Assembly: GCA_028690035.1 (NCBI GenBank) | Contig: JAQVCA010000001.1 | Coordinates: forward strand, 343,940-407,939 | Direction: 5' to 3' | Origin: Comamonas sp. | GTDB taxonomy: Bacteria > Pseudomonadota > Gammaproteobacteria > Burkholderiales > Burkholderiaceae_C | DNA: 64,000 nucleotides | In this document: piece by piece, positions 42,724 to 52,615 of the stretch | How positions within the stretch are numbered: the first letter of the stretch is position 1 | Layout: every line of letters starts with the position of its first letter | Made by a program: the position numbers and the translations under genes | Notes under the pieces: generated by a model | The model's input: the letters and a program-made list of their open reading frames with translations, nothing else | Told to the model about the DNA's origin: nothing | Databases searched by the model: none

Positions 42724-45429
42724 TCAGGCGTACAGGGGGTTGATCTTGTCGGCCTTGATGCCGTACTTGGCAATGGCTTCGGCCACTTTGGCGGCGGGCA
42801 GCTTGCCTTCATCGGCCAGGGCCTTGAGCGCGGCGACGACGATGTAGTGGCGATCCACTTCGAAGTGCTCGCGCAGCTTGCGGCGGAAGTCCGAGCGGCC
42901 AAAGCCATCGGTGCCCAGCACTTTGTAGGTGCGGCCCTGGGGGATGTAGGGGCGGATTTGCTCGGCGTAGGCCTTCATGTAGTCGGTGGAGGCAATGACC
43001 GGGCCCTGGCTGGACTGCAGCTGCTGCGTGACGAAGGGCACTTTGGCCGCTTCCAGCGGGTGCAGCATGTTGTAGCGCTCGGCGTCCTGACCGTCGCGGG
43101 TCAGTTCGTTGAACGATGGGCAGCTCCACACGTCGGCGGCAATGCCCCAGTCTTTTTCCAGCAGCTCTTGCGCAAAGAACGATTCGCGCAGGATGGTGCC
43201 CGAGCCCAGCAGTTGCACGCGCTCGCCGGTCTGGGACGTGGCCGCGCCGGGCTTGCACAGGTACATGCCCTTGATGATTTGCTGCTCCGTGCCTTCGGTC
43301 AGACCGGGCATGGGGTAGTTTTCGTTCAGCAAGGTGATGTAGTAGAAGACGTTTTCCTGGTTTTGCACCATGCGGCGCAGGCCGTCTTGCATGATCACGG
43401 CCACTTCGTGCGCGAAGGTGGGGTCGTAGCTCACGCAGTTGGGGATGGTGTTGGCCAGGATGTGGCTGTGGCCGTCTTCGTGCTGCAGGCCTTCGCCGTT
43501 GAGCGTGGTGCGGCCCGAGGTGCCGCCCAGCAAGAAGCCGCGCGCCTGCATGTCGCCCGCTGCCCAGGCCAGGTCGCCAATGCGCTGGAAGCCGAACATC
43601 GAGTAGTACACGTAGAACGGAATCATGATGCGGTTGGACGTGCTGTAGCTGGTCGCTGCCGCAATCCAGGAGGCCATGCCGCCCGCTTCGTTGATGCCTT
43701 CTTGCAGGATCTGGCCGGCCTTGTCTTCGCGGTAGTACATCACCTGGTCTTTATCGACCGGGGTGTACTGCTGGCCTTGCGGGTTGTAGATGCCCACTTG
43801 GCGGAACAGCCCTTCCATGCCGAAGGTGCGCGCTTCGTCCACCAGAATCGGCACCACGCGCGGGCCGATGTTCTTGTCGCGCAGCAGCTGCGTCAAGAAG
43901 CGCACGTAGGCCTGGGTAGTGGAGATTTCGCGCCCTTCGGGGGTAGGCTCCAGAATGGCTTTGAAGGTCTCCAGCGCCGGTGCGGTGAAAGCTTCGTCGG
44001 CCTTTTCACGGCGTGCAGGCAGGTAGCCGCCCAGGGCCTTGCGGCGCTCGTGCAGGTATTTGATCTCGGGTGTGTCGTCGGCGGGTTTGTAGAAGGGGAT
44101 GTCGGCGATCTGGCTGTCGGGGACGGGGATGTTGAAGCGGTCGCGGAAGGCTTTGATGTCCTCGTCGCTGAGCTTTTTGGTCTGGTGCACGGTGTTCTTG
44201 CCTTCACCGACCTTGCCCATGCCAAAGCCCTTGACGGTCTTGACCAGCAGCACGGTGGGCTGGCCTTGGTGCGTGTTGGCAGCGTGGAAGGCGGCGTACA
44301 CCTTCTGCGCGTCGTGCCCGCCACGGCGCAGGTTCCAGATTTCGTCGTCGCTCATGTGCTCGACCATCTTCAGCGCGCGCGGGTCGCGGCCAAAGAAGTG
44401 CTTGCGCACGTAGGCGCCATCGTTGGCCTTCATGGCCTGATAGTCGCCGTCGTTGCACTCCATCATGATTTTTTTGAGCACGCCGTCTTTGTCTTTGGCC
44501 AGCAGCTCGTCCCAGCCCTTGCCCCACAGCAGCTTGATGACATGCCAGCCCGCGCCACGGAAGTCGCCTTCGAGCTCCTGGATGATTTTGCCGTTGCCAC
44601 GCACCGGGCCATCCAGGCGCTGCAGGTTGCAGTTGATCACGAAGATCAGGTTGTCCAGGTTCTCACGCGCGGCCAGGCTGATGGCGCCCTTGCTTTCGGG
44701 CTCGTCCATCTCGCCGTCACCGCAGAACACCCAGACCTTGCGGTTTTCCGTGTTGGCGATGCCGCGCGCGTGCAGGTACTTCAGGAAACGTGCCTGGTAG
44801 ATGGCCATCAGTGGGCCCAGGCCCATGGACACCGTGGGGAACTGCCAGAAGTTGGGCATCAGCTTGGGGTGGGGGTAGCTGGAGATGCCCTTGCCGTCCA
44901 CTTCCTGGCGGAAGTTGAGCAGCTGCTCTTCGGTGATGCGCCCTTCCAGGTACGCACGCGCGTAGATGCCCGGCGAGACATGGCCCTGGATGTACAGGCA
45001 GTCGCCGCCGTGGTTTTCGTTTTCGGCGTGCCAGAAATGGTTGAAGCCGGCAGCAAACATGTTGGCCAGCGAGGCAAACGAGCCGATGTGACCGCCCAGG
45101 TCACCCCCTTCGGGCGGGTTGTGGCGGTTGGCCTTGACCACCATGGCCATGGCGTTCCAGCGCATATAGGCGCGCAGGCGGCCTTCCAGCTCCAGGTTGC
45201 CGGGGCAGCGGGCTTCCTGATCAGGCTCGATGGTGTTCACATAGCCAGTCTGGGCCGAAAAAGGAAAGTCCACGCTGTTTTGGCGGGCGTGCTCCAGCAC
45301 CTCTTCAATCAGCTGGTGTGCATACTGGGCACCTTCGCGGTCGATGACGGCAGAAAGCGCGTCCATCCATTCACGCGATTCCTGGGGATCCAGCAGGGAA
45401 GGTGCTGCGGTAGGGGGTTGGGTGGTCAT
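42724..45429 (-). CDS. aceE: Pyruvate dehydrogenase E1 component (homodimeric)
   Basis: A thiamine-diphosphate enzyme (901 aa) that decarboxylates pyruvate and loads the acetyl group on E2. The homodimeric AceE form is recognised by [20 protein letters not shown], the ThDP motif [11 protein letters not shown] ending in NLIFVINCN, and the late [20 protein letters not shown]. The ATG at 45429 follows the Shine-Dalgarno AGGAGACAACCC; the frame opens 18 bp upstream. It is the first gene of aceE-aceF-lpdA and divergent from a histidine kinase. Its ribosome-binding site is exactly complementary over 11 nt to the unpaired part of the candidate small RNA at 37564-37663. Confidence 0.97.
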   Translation of the reverse strand: MTTQPPTAAPSLLDPQESREWMDALSAVIDREGAQYAHQLIEEVLEHARQNSVDFPFSAQTGYVNTIEPDQEARCPGNLELEGRLRAYMRWNAMAMVVKANRHNPPEGGDLGGHIGSFASLANMFAAGFNHFWHAENENHGGDCLYIQGHVSPGIYARAYLEGRITEEQLLNFRQEVDGKGISSYPHPKLMPNFWQFPTVSMGLGPLMAIYQARFLKYLHARGIANTENRKVWVFCGDGEMDEPESKGAISLAARENLDNLIFVINCNLQRLDGPVRGNGKIIQELEGDFRGAGWHVIKLLWGKGWDELLAKDKDGVLKKIMMECNDGDYQAMKANDGAYVRKHFFGRDPRALKMVEHMSDDEIWNLRRGGHDAQKVYAAFHAANTHQGQPTVLLVKTVKGFGMGKVGEGKNTVHQTKKLSDEDIKAFRDRFNIPVPDSQIADIPFYKPADDTPEIKYLHERRKALGGYLPARREKADEAFTAPALETFKAILEPTPEGREISTTQAYVRFLTQLLRDKNIGPRVVPILVDEARTFGMEGLFRQVGIYNPQGQQYTPVDKDQVMYYREDKAGQILQEGINEAGGMASWIAAATSYSTSNRIMIPFYVYYSMFGFQRIGDLAWAAGDMQARGFLLGGTSGRTTLNGEGLQHEDGHSHILANTIPNCVSYDPTFAHEVAVIMQDGLRRMVQNQENVFYYITLLNENYPMPGLTEGTEQQIIKGMYLCKPGAATSQTGERVQLLGSGTILRESFFAQELLEKDWGIAADVWSCPSFNELTRDGQDAERYNMLHPLEAAKVPFVTQQLQSSQGPVIASTDYMKAYAEQIRPYIPQGRTYKVLGTDGFGRSDFRRKLREHFEVDRHYIVVAALKALADEGKLPAAKVAEAIAKYGIKADKINPLYA

Positions 45430-45583
45430 GGGTTGTCTCCTGATCAAGAGGCGGTCGAAACTTTAACGCGCAGTTTCTCATATTTTTTAAAAATTTCAAA
45501 TCATGCTTTATGTTTTTGCATTATGAAAAATTGCTGCGTTTGCACATGGCATGCACGACCTGCGCCTCCTCTACACTTTGCGC
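45430..45583. promoter_or_regulatory. Divergent control region between aceE and the sensor kinase
   Basis: A 154-bp AT-rich spacer. Near aceE an inverted repeat, GAAACT-N9-AGTTTC (45457-45477), sits in the leader or promoter. The very AT-rich block at about 45480-45530 probably holds both promoters, but I could not assign -35/-10 boxes with confidence. The inverted repeat is a candidate binding site for the divergently encoded response regulator or another repressor. Confidence 0.5.
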
Positions 45584-48166
45584 ATGTCCAAACCTGCACC
45601 CCAGCGCCACTCTGATTTGGCTCCGACCAATCCCTTCTCGTTAGAGCCTCCCCACCGCTGGTGGCGCGCGTGGTGGGGCAGCCTCTCGCCCTCGCGCCAG
45701 GATCGGCTGGCCACCTGGGCGCCGCTGGTGGCGGTGGCGCTGTTCTTGCTCGCGATTGCCGCTTCTTTTTGGTATTTGCGCGCGGAGGAGCAGGCGCGCG
45801 AGCAGGACGCGCTGGTGCGTGCTGTCGATTACGCCCAGCAGCAGATGCGCCTGCGCCTGCTGGAGCGCCAGGAGCAGGTGCTGCGTCTGGCGCGCGATCT
45901 GGCCGTGGCCGCGCCAGCCCCAGAGGGCCATACCCCGGACTGGTTCACCAGCCGTGCCGAAGTGCTGATCGACCAGTACCCGGAGGTGCAGGCCATCGGC
46001 TGGATCGACGCGCAAGGCATCGTGCTGTCCAGCCAGAGCGCACCGTCCCTGAGTGCCGCACAACAACGCCAACGCGGGCAGGCACTGCCCAGCGGGCCAA
46101 CGGCCAGCGCGCTGGAGCAAGTGCGCCTGCACGGACTCAGCCTGTACGTGCAACCGCCCGCAACACCGGGGCAGGCTGCACCGATGCTGCAACTGCTGGT
46201 GCCGATGCTCACGCCTGCGGGTGAATTCCAGGGCGCGTTGCTGGTGGAGTTTTCCGTGGACAACTTGCTGCGCTATGCCACCCCGGCTGAAGTGCTGTCG
46301 CGTTATACCGTCACCATGCTGGATGCGCAGGGCCAGGTGCTGTCCAGTCCGGTGGTCGCGCATGCCAAGCCTCGCTTTACGCTGCCGTGGGCAGCATTCC
46401 AGCGCTTTAGCAGCTATGCCACCCCGGTCGCACCGGTGGGCGATGGGTTGATCATGTCGGCGGTGTCGTACCGCACCTCGCCGGGGGTGGTGGGCAATGG
46501 ATTGTTCTGGCTGGTGGGCTCTTTGAGCGTGCTCACCGCCTGGCTGCTGCTGGGCACTTGGCGCCACACCCGCAAGCGCCTGCGCACGCAAGAGGCTCTG
46601 GTGGCTGAGACCAACTTTCGCCGCGCCATGGAAAACTCGGTGCTTACTGGCATGCGCGCGCTGGATTTGCAGGGCCGCATCACCTATGTGAACACCGCGT
46701 TTTGCCAAATGACCGGTTGGAGCGAGCAAGAACTGGTCGGGCAAATGCCACCCTACCCCTATTGGCCCGAGGGGGAGCACGAGGCCCTGGCGCTCAAGCT
46801 CAAGGAAGAACTCAGTGGCAAAACCATGCCCGGTGGCTTTCAGGTGCGGGTGCAGCGCAAAAACGGCAGCCGCTTTGATGCGCGCATGTACGTCTCGCCG
46901 CTGATCGATGCCCATGGCGAGCACACCGGCTGGATGTCGTCCATGACCGATATCACCGAGCCCAACCGCATCCGCGAGCAGCTGGCTGCCTCGCATGAGC
47001 GCTTCACGGTGGTCATGGAAGCGCTGGATGCCTCGGTCTCTGTGGCGCCGCTGGGCAGCGCCGAACTGCTGTTTGCCAACAAGCTGTACCGCCACTGGTT
47101 TGGCGCACACACCGACGGCCACCTGCAGCTGCTGCAGCAGGCCGGGATTGTGAAAGTACACAGCGCCACGCCTTCGGGCATGTCCACGCCCATGGGCAGC
47201 AGCGCGCGCAACAAAAACGCCGAAATCTATTTGCCCGAACACGACAGGTGGCTGGAAGTGCGTTCGCGCTATCTGACCTGGGTCGATGGGCGTCTGGCCC
47301 AGATGGTGATTGCCACCGACATCACCGCGCGCCATCTGGCCGAAGAGCAGGCCGCACAGCAGGCCGAACGCGCCCAGAATGCCAGCCGCCTGATCACCAT
47401 GGGCGAAATGGCCTCCAGCGTGGCGCACGAGCTGAACCAGCCACTCACCGCCATCAGCAACTACTGCAGCGGCATGCTTTCGCGGCTGGACAACGGCACG
47501 CTCACCGAAAGCCAGATGCGCTTTGCCCTGGAAAAAACCGCACACCAGGCCCAGCGCGCCGGGCAGATCATTCAGCACATCCGCTCGTTTGTGAAGCGCA
47601 GTGAACCCAACCGCGCGCCGGCCCAGGTGGACGACATGGTGGCCGAGGCCATGGAACTGGCCAACATCGAGCTGCGCCGACGCAATGTGCGCCTGTCGCA
47701 CCACATTGCTGCACGCCTGCCACCGGTGATGGCCGACTCGATCCTGATCGAGCAGGTGCTGGTCAACCTGATGAAAAACGCTGCCGAGGCCATTGATATG
47801 GGCGGGCGCCCTGAAGGCCAGCGCAGCGTGGAGCTGCTGGTGCGCCCTAAACACCTGGACGGGCGCGCAGGCGTGGAATTTGCCATTCAGGACACCGGGC
47901 CGGGCTTGCCGCCAGAGGTGCTGAACCGCCTGTTCGAGGCTTTTTTCAGCACCAAAAGCGAAGGCATGGGCATGGGGCTGAACCTGTGCCGCAGCATTGT
48001 CGAGTCGCACAGTGGCCGATTGCAAGCGCAGAACCTCTACAATGGAACGGATGTGGTGGGGTGCTGTTTTTCATTCTGGATTCCCCTAGCTAGCACGGAC
48101 CCCAACAGCCTGCCTACCGACGCCTTGCACCACACAGAACCCATAACGAATAAGGACACAGCATGA
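45584..48166 (+). CDS. PAS-domain membrane sensor histidine kinase
   Basis: An 860-aa sensor. Membrane segment 1 lies near residues 45-65 (PLVAVALFLLAIAASFWYL), then a periplasmic sensor of about 240 residues, membrane segment 2 (FWLVGSLSVLTAWLLLG), two PAS domains, and a kinase core. The phospho-acceptor is H615 in SSVAHELNQPL. The ATP-binding site shows NLMKNAAEA, DTGPGLP and GMGMGLNLC. The style matches FixL/DctB-like kinases. The ATG at 45584 was chosen over the upstream frame. Its TGA overlaps the ATG of the response regulator (ATGA). Divergence from aceE suggests it senses a carboxylic acid or the state of central metabolism. Confidence 0.92.
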   Translation: MSKPAPQRHSDLAPTNPFSLEPPHRWWRAWWGSLSPSRQDRLATWAPLVAVALFLLAIAASFWYLRAEEQAREQDALVRAVDYAQQQMRLRLLERQEQVLRLARDLAVAAPAPEGHTPDWFTSRAEVLIDQYPEVQAIGWIDAQGIVLSSQSAPSLSAAQQRQRGQALPSGPTASALEQVRLHGLSLYVQPPATPGQAAPMLQLLVPMLTPAGEFQGALLVEFSVDNLLRYATPAEVLSRYTVTMLDAQGQVLSSPVVAHAKPRFTLPWAAFQRFSSYATPVAPVGDGLIMSAVSYRTSPGVVGNGLFWLVGSLSVLTAWLLLGTWRHTRKRLRTQEALVAETNFRRAMENSVLTGMRALDLQGRITYVNTAFCQMTGWSEQELVGQMPPYPYWPEGEHEALALKLKEELSGKTMPGGFQVRVQRKNGSRFDARMYVSPLIDAHGEHTGWMSSMTDITEPNRIREQLAASHERFTVVMEALDASVSVAPLGSAELLFANKLYRHWFGAHTDGHLQLLQQAGIVKVHSATPSGMSTPMGSSARNKNAEIYLPEHDRWLEVRSRYLTWVDGRLAQMVIATDITARHLAEEQAAQQAERAQNASRLITMGEMASSVAHELNQPLTAISNYCSGMLSRLDNGTLTESQMRFALEKTAHQAQRAGQIIQHIRSFVKRSEPNRAPAQVDDMVAEAMELANIELRRRNVRLSHHIAARLPPVMADSILIEQVLVNLMKNAAEAIDMGGRPEGQRSVELLVRPKHLDGRAGVEFAIQDTGPGLPPEVLNRLFEAFFSTKSEGMGMGLNLCRSIVESHSGRLQAQNLYNGTDVVGCCFSFWIPLASTDPNSLPTDALHHTEPITNKDTA

Positions 48167-48792
48167 GCATGACGCCCAAAAAAGGCACCGTTTACGTGGT
48201 CGATGACGATGAAGCCGTACGCGATTCGCTGCAATGGCTTCTGGAAGGAAAAGACTACCGGGTTCGCTGTTTTGAGTCTGCTGAAGCGTTCTTGAGCCGC
48301 TATGACCCCCGCGAGGTGGCCTGTCTGATTGCCGATATCCGCATGCACGGCATGACCGGCTTGGAGCTGCAGGACAAATTGCTGGAACGCAATTCGCCTC
48401 TGCCCATCGTGTTCATCACCGGGCATGGCGATGTGCCCATGGCGGTGGAAACCATGAAAAAGGGCGCACTGGACTTCATCCAAAAGCCTTTTGACGAGAA
48501 CGCGCTGGTCAGCGTGGTCGAGCGCATGCTAGAGCGTGCGCGCACCTCGTACGCCGACCAGCAGCAAGCGGCCACGCGCGATGCGCTGCTGGCCAAACTG
48601 ACGGGCCGCGAAGCCCAGGTGCTGGAGCGCATCGTCGCCGGGCGCCTGAACAAGCAGATTGCCGACGACCTGGGCATCAGCATCAAGACCGTGGAGGCGC
48701 ACCGCGCCAACATCATGGAAAAAATGGGTGCCAACACCGTTGCCGACCTGCTGAAAGTCGCGCTGGGCCCCAGCGGCAAAATCGGGGCCTGA
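48163..48792 (+). CDS. FixJ/TodT-type response regulator
   Basis: A 209-aa regulator. The receiver domain has the acidic pocket VVDDDE, phospho-acceptor D58 in [10 protein letters not shown] and the conserved lysine in FIQKPF. The LuxR/NarL-type helix-turn-helix reads [20 protein letters not shown] and [16 protein letters not shown]. It is translationally coupled to the kinase by the ATGA overlap and has the Shine-Dalgarno AAGGA. It probably activates target promoters on phosphorylation; the aceE operon across the divergent spacer is the obvious candidate, as an inference. Confidence 0.93.
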   Translation: MSMTPKKGTVYVVDDDEAVRDSLQWLLEGKDYRVRCFESAEAFLSRYDPREVACLIADIRMHGMTGLELQDKLLERNSPLPIVFITGHGDVPMAVETMKKGALDFIQKPFDENALVSVVERMLERARTSYADQQQAATRDALLAKLTGREAQVLERIVAGRLNKQIADDLGISIKTVEAHRANIMEKMGANTVADLLKVALGPSGKIGA

Positions 48793-48827
48793 GCACACCC
48801 GCTGCCCCTTTGACGACCACCCCCCAG

Positions 48828-48862
48828 GCTGCCAGCGCTCTCCCGCACTGGCAGCGTTTTTT
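48828..48862 (+). terminator. Terminator of the two-component operon
   Basis: The stem GCTGCCAG / CTGGCAGC with a 12-nt loop is followed by GTTTTTTATT. Confidence 0.82.
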
Positions 48863-48892
48863 ATTCATCTTTTGCACCACACGCTACCGACC

Positions 48893-49747
48893 ATGACTGC
48901 ACAGATCATTGATGGCAAAGCCCTCTCCGCCCAACTCCGCATTGAAGTCGCGCAACGCGCCGCTGCCCTCAAAGCCCGGGGCACCACGCCAGGTCTGGCG
49001 GTGGTGCTGGTGGGCGACAACCCCGCCAGTCAGGTCTATGTGCGCAACAAGGTGCTGGCCTGTGAAGAGGCGGGCTTTCACTCGGTGCTGGAAAAATACG
49101 ACGCCTCCATGACCGAAGCCGAGCTGCTGGCACGCATCGAGGCGTTGAACAACGACCCCAGCATCCACGGCATTCTGGTGCAGTTGCCCCTGCCCCAACA
49201 CATCGACGACCACAAGGTCATTGAAGCCATTTCGCCCACCAAGGATGTGGACGGTTTCCACGTGGCCAGCGCCGGTGCGCTGATGGTCGGCGAAGTCGGC
49301 TTCAAGGCCTGCACACCCTACGGCTGCATGAAGATGCTCGAATCCATCGGCATGAAAGACCTGCGCGGCAAGCACGCCGTGGTGATTGGCCGCAGCAACA
49401 TCGTGGGCAAACCCATGGCCATGATGCTGCTGGCCGCCAACGCCACCGTCACCATCTGCCACAGCGGCACCGCTGACCTGGCCGCCATGACGCGCCAAGC
49501 CGACATCGTGGTCGCTGCCGTGGGCAAGGTGAATGTGCTGACGGCCGACATGCTCAAGCCTGGCGCCGTGGTGATTGACGTAGGCATGAACCGCAATGCC
49601 GAAGGCAAGCTGTGCGGCGATGTGGACTACGCAGGCTGCAAGGAAGTCGCTGGCTACATCACCCCCGTGCCCGGCGGCGTGGGGCCTATGACCATCACCA
49701 TGCTGCTGGTCAACACCATGGAAGCGGCCGAGCGCAGCGCGGCATAA
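48893..49747 (+). CDS. folD: Methylene-THF dehydrogenase/cyclohydrolase FolD
   Basis: A bifunctional enzyme (284 aa) of one-carbon metabolism that interconverts methylene-, methenyl- and formyl-tetrahydrofolate using NADP. Visible are [14 protein letters not shown] with the catalytic lysine region, the QLPLPQHID motif, and the NADP-binding [17 protein letters not shown]. The C-terminal [16 protein letters not shown] is diagnostic. The ATG at 48893 fits the family start. It is a single gene with its own terminator. Confidence 0.97.
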   Translation: MTAQIIDGKALSAQLRIEVAQRAAALKARGTTPGLAVVLVGDNPASQVYVRNKVLACEEAGFHSVLEKYDASMTEAELLARIEALNNDPSIHGILVQLPLPQHIDDHKVIEAISPTKDVDGFHVASAGALMVGEVGFKACTPYGCMKMLESIGMKDLRGKHAVVIGRSNIVGKPMAMMLLAANATVTICHSGTADLAAMTRQADIVVAAVGKVNVLTADMLKPGAVVIDVGMNRNAEGKLCGDVDYAGCKEVAGYITPVPGGVGPMTITMLLVNTMEAAERSAA

Positions 49748-49777
49748 ACCGCGCCGCTGGACGCGGCAGCCCCCTCT

Positions 49778-49815
49778 GCCGGACATCACGCGCGCTGCCA
49801 ATGTCCGGCTTTTTT
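49778..49815 (+). terminator. Terminator of folD
   Basis: The stem GCCGGACAT / ATGTCCGGC with a 14-nt loop is followed by six T. The convergent receptor gene ends 18 bp later. Confidence 0.88.
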
Positions 49816-49833
49816 ATGGGCACGCTACTGCGC

Positions 49834-51975
49834 TTAGAACTCAGCGCGCGCACCCACCGTCAGGCTGCGCCCTTGGATGGGGGCCACATTCTTGATGAAC
49901 GAGGTGTTCACCAACCCCAGACGGTTGGTCAGGTTCTCACCCTTGACGTACACCTGCCACGGGGTGCCATCGATGGCTTTGTACACGCTCAAGTTCAGCA
50001 CGCCGTAGCCACTGGTGGGCGTTTCATAGGCAGCGATGCGGTTTTGGCGCAGCACCTGGGTCCACTCAGCCAAGCCCTCCCAGCCTTGCCAGCTGGCATC
50101 CAGACGCACGCCCACACGCGCTGCCGGAATGCGTGGCAGCGGGCCACCGCCTTGCGTCAGCTTGGCGCGCACCATATCGCCCCACAGGGTCAGCCCCAGG
50201 TGGCGACCCAGCTGCTGGCGCACCTGGGCTTCCATGCCGGTAAAGCGGGTATCGTTCTGGCTGTATTTGAGCAACTGCAGACCGTTGTCGGCGTCCACAT
50301 CCAGGGTTTGACCATAGATGTAATCCTGCATGCGGTAGTGGTAGGCATTCACGCGCCAGGTGGTCGCACCTGCCGTTTTACCCAGCCCCAGCTCCAGCGC
50401 TTGGCTGGTTTCTTTCTTCAAGCGTGGGTTGCCCAGCTCGTAGGTGCTGGTGGCCATGTGGATGCCGTTGGCGTACAGCTCTTCGGCGCTGGGCATGCGC
50501 TGGGCACGGCTCAGCGATGCGCTGGTCTGGTAGCCCGGCACAAAGCGCCACACCGCGCCCACCGAGAACGAGGTGCCGTGGTGCTTGCGCTCATCGCTCG
50601 ATTCCAGTGCGCGCACACGCTGGCGGTCGTGGCGCAGCGCGGCCTGGAAGCGCCAGTCGCCCAGCGTGTACTCCTCCAGTGCAAACAGGCCCAGACGGCG
50701 GGTGTCGGTGGGCAAGACATAGGCTTCTTCGCCATCGGCACGGAATTGACGCTGGCCCGAGCTCACGCCCCACACACCACGCCAACCGGCCAGGGGGGCG
50801 TGCTGCACCTCCAGGCGCACGTCGTGGGCACGGTTGCGAAAGCGGGTGGAGACGGCATCGCCCTCGATCTCATCGTGGCCATAGCGTGTGTGGCTGGCAC
50901 GCAGACGCACAGCCTCAATCTGCTGCACCGGTGCGCGCCATTCACCGCGCACATCCCAGCGGTGGCTGGTCATATCGACGTAGGGCGCAGCGTGTGCCTC
51001 GTGGTCGTGATCGTGGTCCTCATCGCCATGGTCGTGCCCATCGGCCGGGCCATGGGTGCCGCAGTGCAGGTGCAAGGCGTGCAGGTGGCAGCCTTCAAAG
51101 TCGTGCGCGTGGCCAGGCAGACCGTACTTCGCCTGCTGGCGCGTGTAGGCCACGCCCAGATAGCCGTCGCGACCCACCCAGGACAGACCCAGGCTGCCGG
51201 TGTCGGTGTCGTTGAAACTGTTGGCCACCTTGCTGCCACCTTCCCAGCCGGAGCCCACCTTGTAGTCGCCCGCACGGCGGCTGGCACCTTCAATGCGCAC
51301 CGCCAAGGGCCCCTGGCCAGTGGTCAGGCCAAAAACCCCAGCACGCTCGCGCGCGGCACTGCTCCAGCGCACCTCGGCCGCCCCTTCTACCCCACGGGCG
51401 GGAACCGCAGTGGGGATTTTCTGATCCACCACATTCACCACGCCACCCACGGCACCACCGTGCACCAAGGCGGCCGGGCCACGCAGCACCTCCACTTGGC
51501 TGGCCAGCAAGGGCTCGGCGACGACGGCGTGATCGGGGCTGATGGTGGAGGCATCGTGCAGCTCCATGCCATTGGCCAGCACGCCCACACGGGGGCCGTC
51601 CATGCCGCGAATGATGGGGCGCGATGCGCCCGCGCCAAAGTGTGTGGCGTGGATGCCAGGCTCACCGGCCAGGCTCTCGCCCAAAGTGGCGGCGCGTTGC
51701 AAGCGCCAGACTTCTCCATCGAGCACGCTGACCGGGGCGGCCATGTCGGCAGCCTCCATGGCCATACCGGTGACGGTCACTTCTGCCAATGCAGCAGGGG
51801 CAGCAGCAGGGGCCGAGGTGCCCTGCACGGTGTTGGCCACTGGGGTGGCGGCAGGCTCTGCCACCTCTTGCGCCCAGGCCGGTGTGGCCACACACAGGGC
51901 CACAGCCACGGCGACGGGGCTCCAGGCAGAGGGACGCACCGGGAAAGAATGGGAAGCGGAAACAATCGATGTCAT
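49834..51975 (-). CDS. znuD: ZnuD-like TonB-dependent outer-membrane receptor
   Basis: A 713-aa receptor. A signal peptide is cleaved near residue 35 (TPAWA). A plug domain (IIRGMDGPRVGVLANGM, EVLRGPAALVHGGAVGG) is followed by a 22-strand barrel with a C-terminal phenylalanine (VGARAEF). An external loop at about residues 288-328 is packed with histidine and acidic residues (DGHDHGDEDHDHDHEAH) and also has two cysteines. This is the mark of ZnuD, the zinc receptor of Neisseria and Acinetobacter, so zinc uptake is the likely role. I could not find a convincing Zur box. A small secreted protein gene lies upstream on the same strand. Confidence 0.88.
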   Translation of the reverse strand: MTSIVSASHSFPVRPSAWSPVAVAVALCVATPAWAQEVAEPAATPVANTVQGTSAPAAAPAALAEVTVTGMAMEAADMAAPVSVLDGEVWRLQRAATLGESLAGEPGIHATHFGAGASRPIIRGMDGPRVGVLANGMELHDASTISPDHAVVAEPLLASQVEVLRGPAALVHGGAVGGVVNVVDQKIPTAVPARGVEGAAEVRWSSAARERAGVFGLTTGQGPLAVRIEGASRRAGDYKVGSGWEGGSKVANSFNDTDTGSLGLSWVGRDGYLGVAYTRQQAKYGLPGHAHDFEGCHLHALHLHCGTHGPADGHDHGDEDHDHDHEAHAAPYVDMTSHRWDVRGEWRAPVQQIEAVRLRASHTRYGHDEIEGDAVSTRFRNRAHDVRLEVQHAPLAGWRGVWGVSSGQRQFRADGEEAYVLPTDTRRLGLFALEEYTLGDWRFQAALRHDRQRVRALESSDERKHHGTSFSVGAVWRFVPGYQTSASLSRAQRMPSAEELYANGIHMATSTYELGNPRLKKETSQALELGLGKTAGATTWRVNAYHYRMQDYIYGQTLDVDADNGLQLLKYSQNDTRFTGMEAQVRQQLGRHLGLTLWGDMVRAKLTQGGGPLPRIPAARVGVRLDASWQGWEGLAEWTQVLRQNRIAAYETPTSGYGVLNLSVYKAIDGTPWQVYVKGENLTNRLGLVNTSFIKNVAPIQGRSLTVGARAEF

Positions 51976-52051
51976 GTCGGAATTTCGTCGTTCAGGCGCA
52001 CAGCCACCTGCGGCGCGGCATAGGCCAGCACCCAGGGCTGTGACGATTTAT

Positions 52052-52102
52052 AAGAAATAGGCCGCAAACGCACTACCAGAGCGCGCTAGCAGCTATGTTT
52101 TT
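52052..52102 (-). repeat. Dispersed repeat, single form, before znuD
   Basis: On the minus strand: AAAAACATAGCTGCTAGCGC, then a diverged centre and GCGGCCTATTTCTT. It lies between the small upstream gene and the receptor gene. Confidence 0.65.
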
Positions 52103-52136
52103 AGGATTTTCAAAAGCGCAAGGCTTGCGGTCTGGA

Positions 52137-52580
52137 TCAGACCACGGACTGGGCAGGCGGTGCGCGTGCCTGAAACCGCCGGGCCGGGGCGCTGGCCGCG
52201 ACGGTGTGAGGGTGCCACTGCACGGTGGCCACCGGACAAGGGCTTGCCCCTTGCCAGACGAAGGTGGGCAGGTCGTGGCCATGCCCCAGTTGCTCCAACT
52301 CCCAGCAGTCGAGTGCGGCGTGGTGTGCAAACCAAGCTGCCACACTGCGGTGTGCGCCAGCTGTGGTCTGCGCCGGTACAGACGCGCCATCGTTGCTGAC
52401 AGCGCCTTGTTGGGGTGCAGCCAGCCAGCGTGCCTGCGGTGTGTGCAGCACACCGTGCATCTGTGCCATGGTGGGCGCCAACACGGCCAGCAGCACCAAC
52501 CAGCACGCAAACACGCGCCCACGCCAACGCGCGCGCTGGGCGGTGTGCAAACGGGAAAAGCGTGGCCAGAAAACAGACAA
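52137..52580 (-). CDS. Small membrane or secreted protein upstream of the zinc receptor
   Basis: A frame of 147 codons encodes an N-terminal hydrophobic segment (RVFACWLVLLAVLAPTMAQ) followed by MHGVLH, then a His/Trp/Ala-rich region (WFAHHAALDCWELEQLGHGH). This frame was chosen over two overlapping ones because only it has a signal-like helix followed by a plausible mature part. The pattern is that of small proteins often found beside metal-receptor genes, perhaps DUF2946-like. The start at 52580 would be TTG without Shine-Dalgarno, so the N-terminus is uncertain. Function unknown; the histidines and neighbour suggest metal handling. Confidence 0.6.
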   Translation of the reverse strand: MSVFWPRFSRLHTAQRARWRGRVFACWLVLLAVLAPTMAQMHGVLHTPQARWLAAPQQGAVSNDGASVPAQTTAGAHRSVAAWFAHHAALDCWELEQLGHGHDLPTFVWQGASPCPVATVQWHPHTVAASAPARRFQARAPPAQSVV

Positions 52581-52615
52581 GACGGGAAAGGGTGCTCAAT
52601 GCAAGGGCATGGATT

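Noticed and set aside
42703..45615. 970-codon open frame on the plus strand opposite aceE
   Set aside because: Same reason: aceE is certain on the minus strand, and the plus frame has no recognisable features or start signals.
51976..52136. Zur operator upstream of the ZnuD-like receptor
   Set aside because: I looked for the symmetric AT-rich Zur pattern (such as GTTATNNNATAAC) here and before the small gene and found no convincing match.
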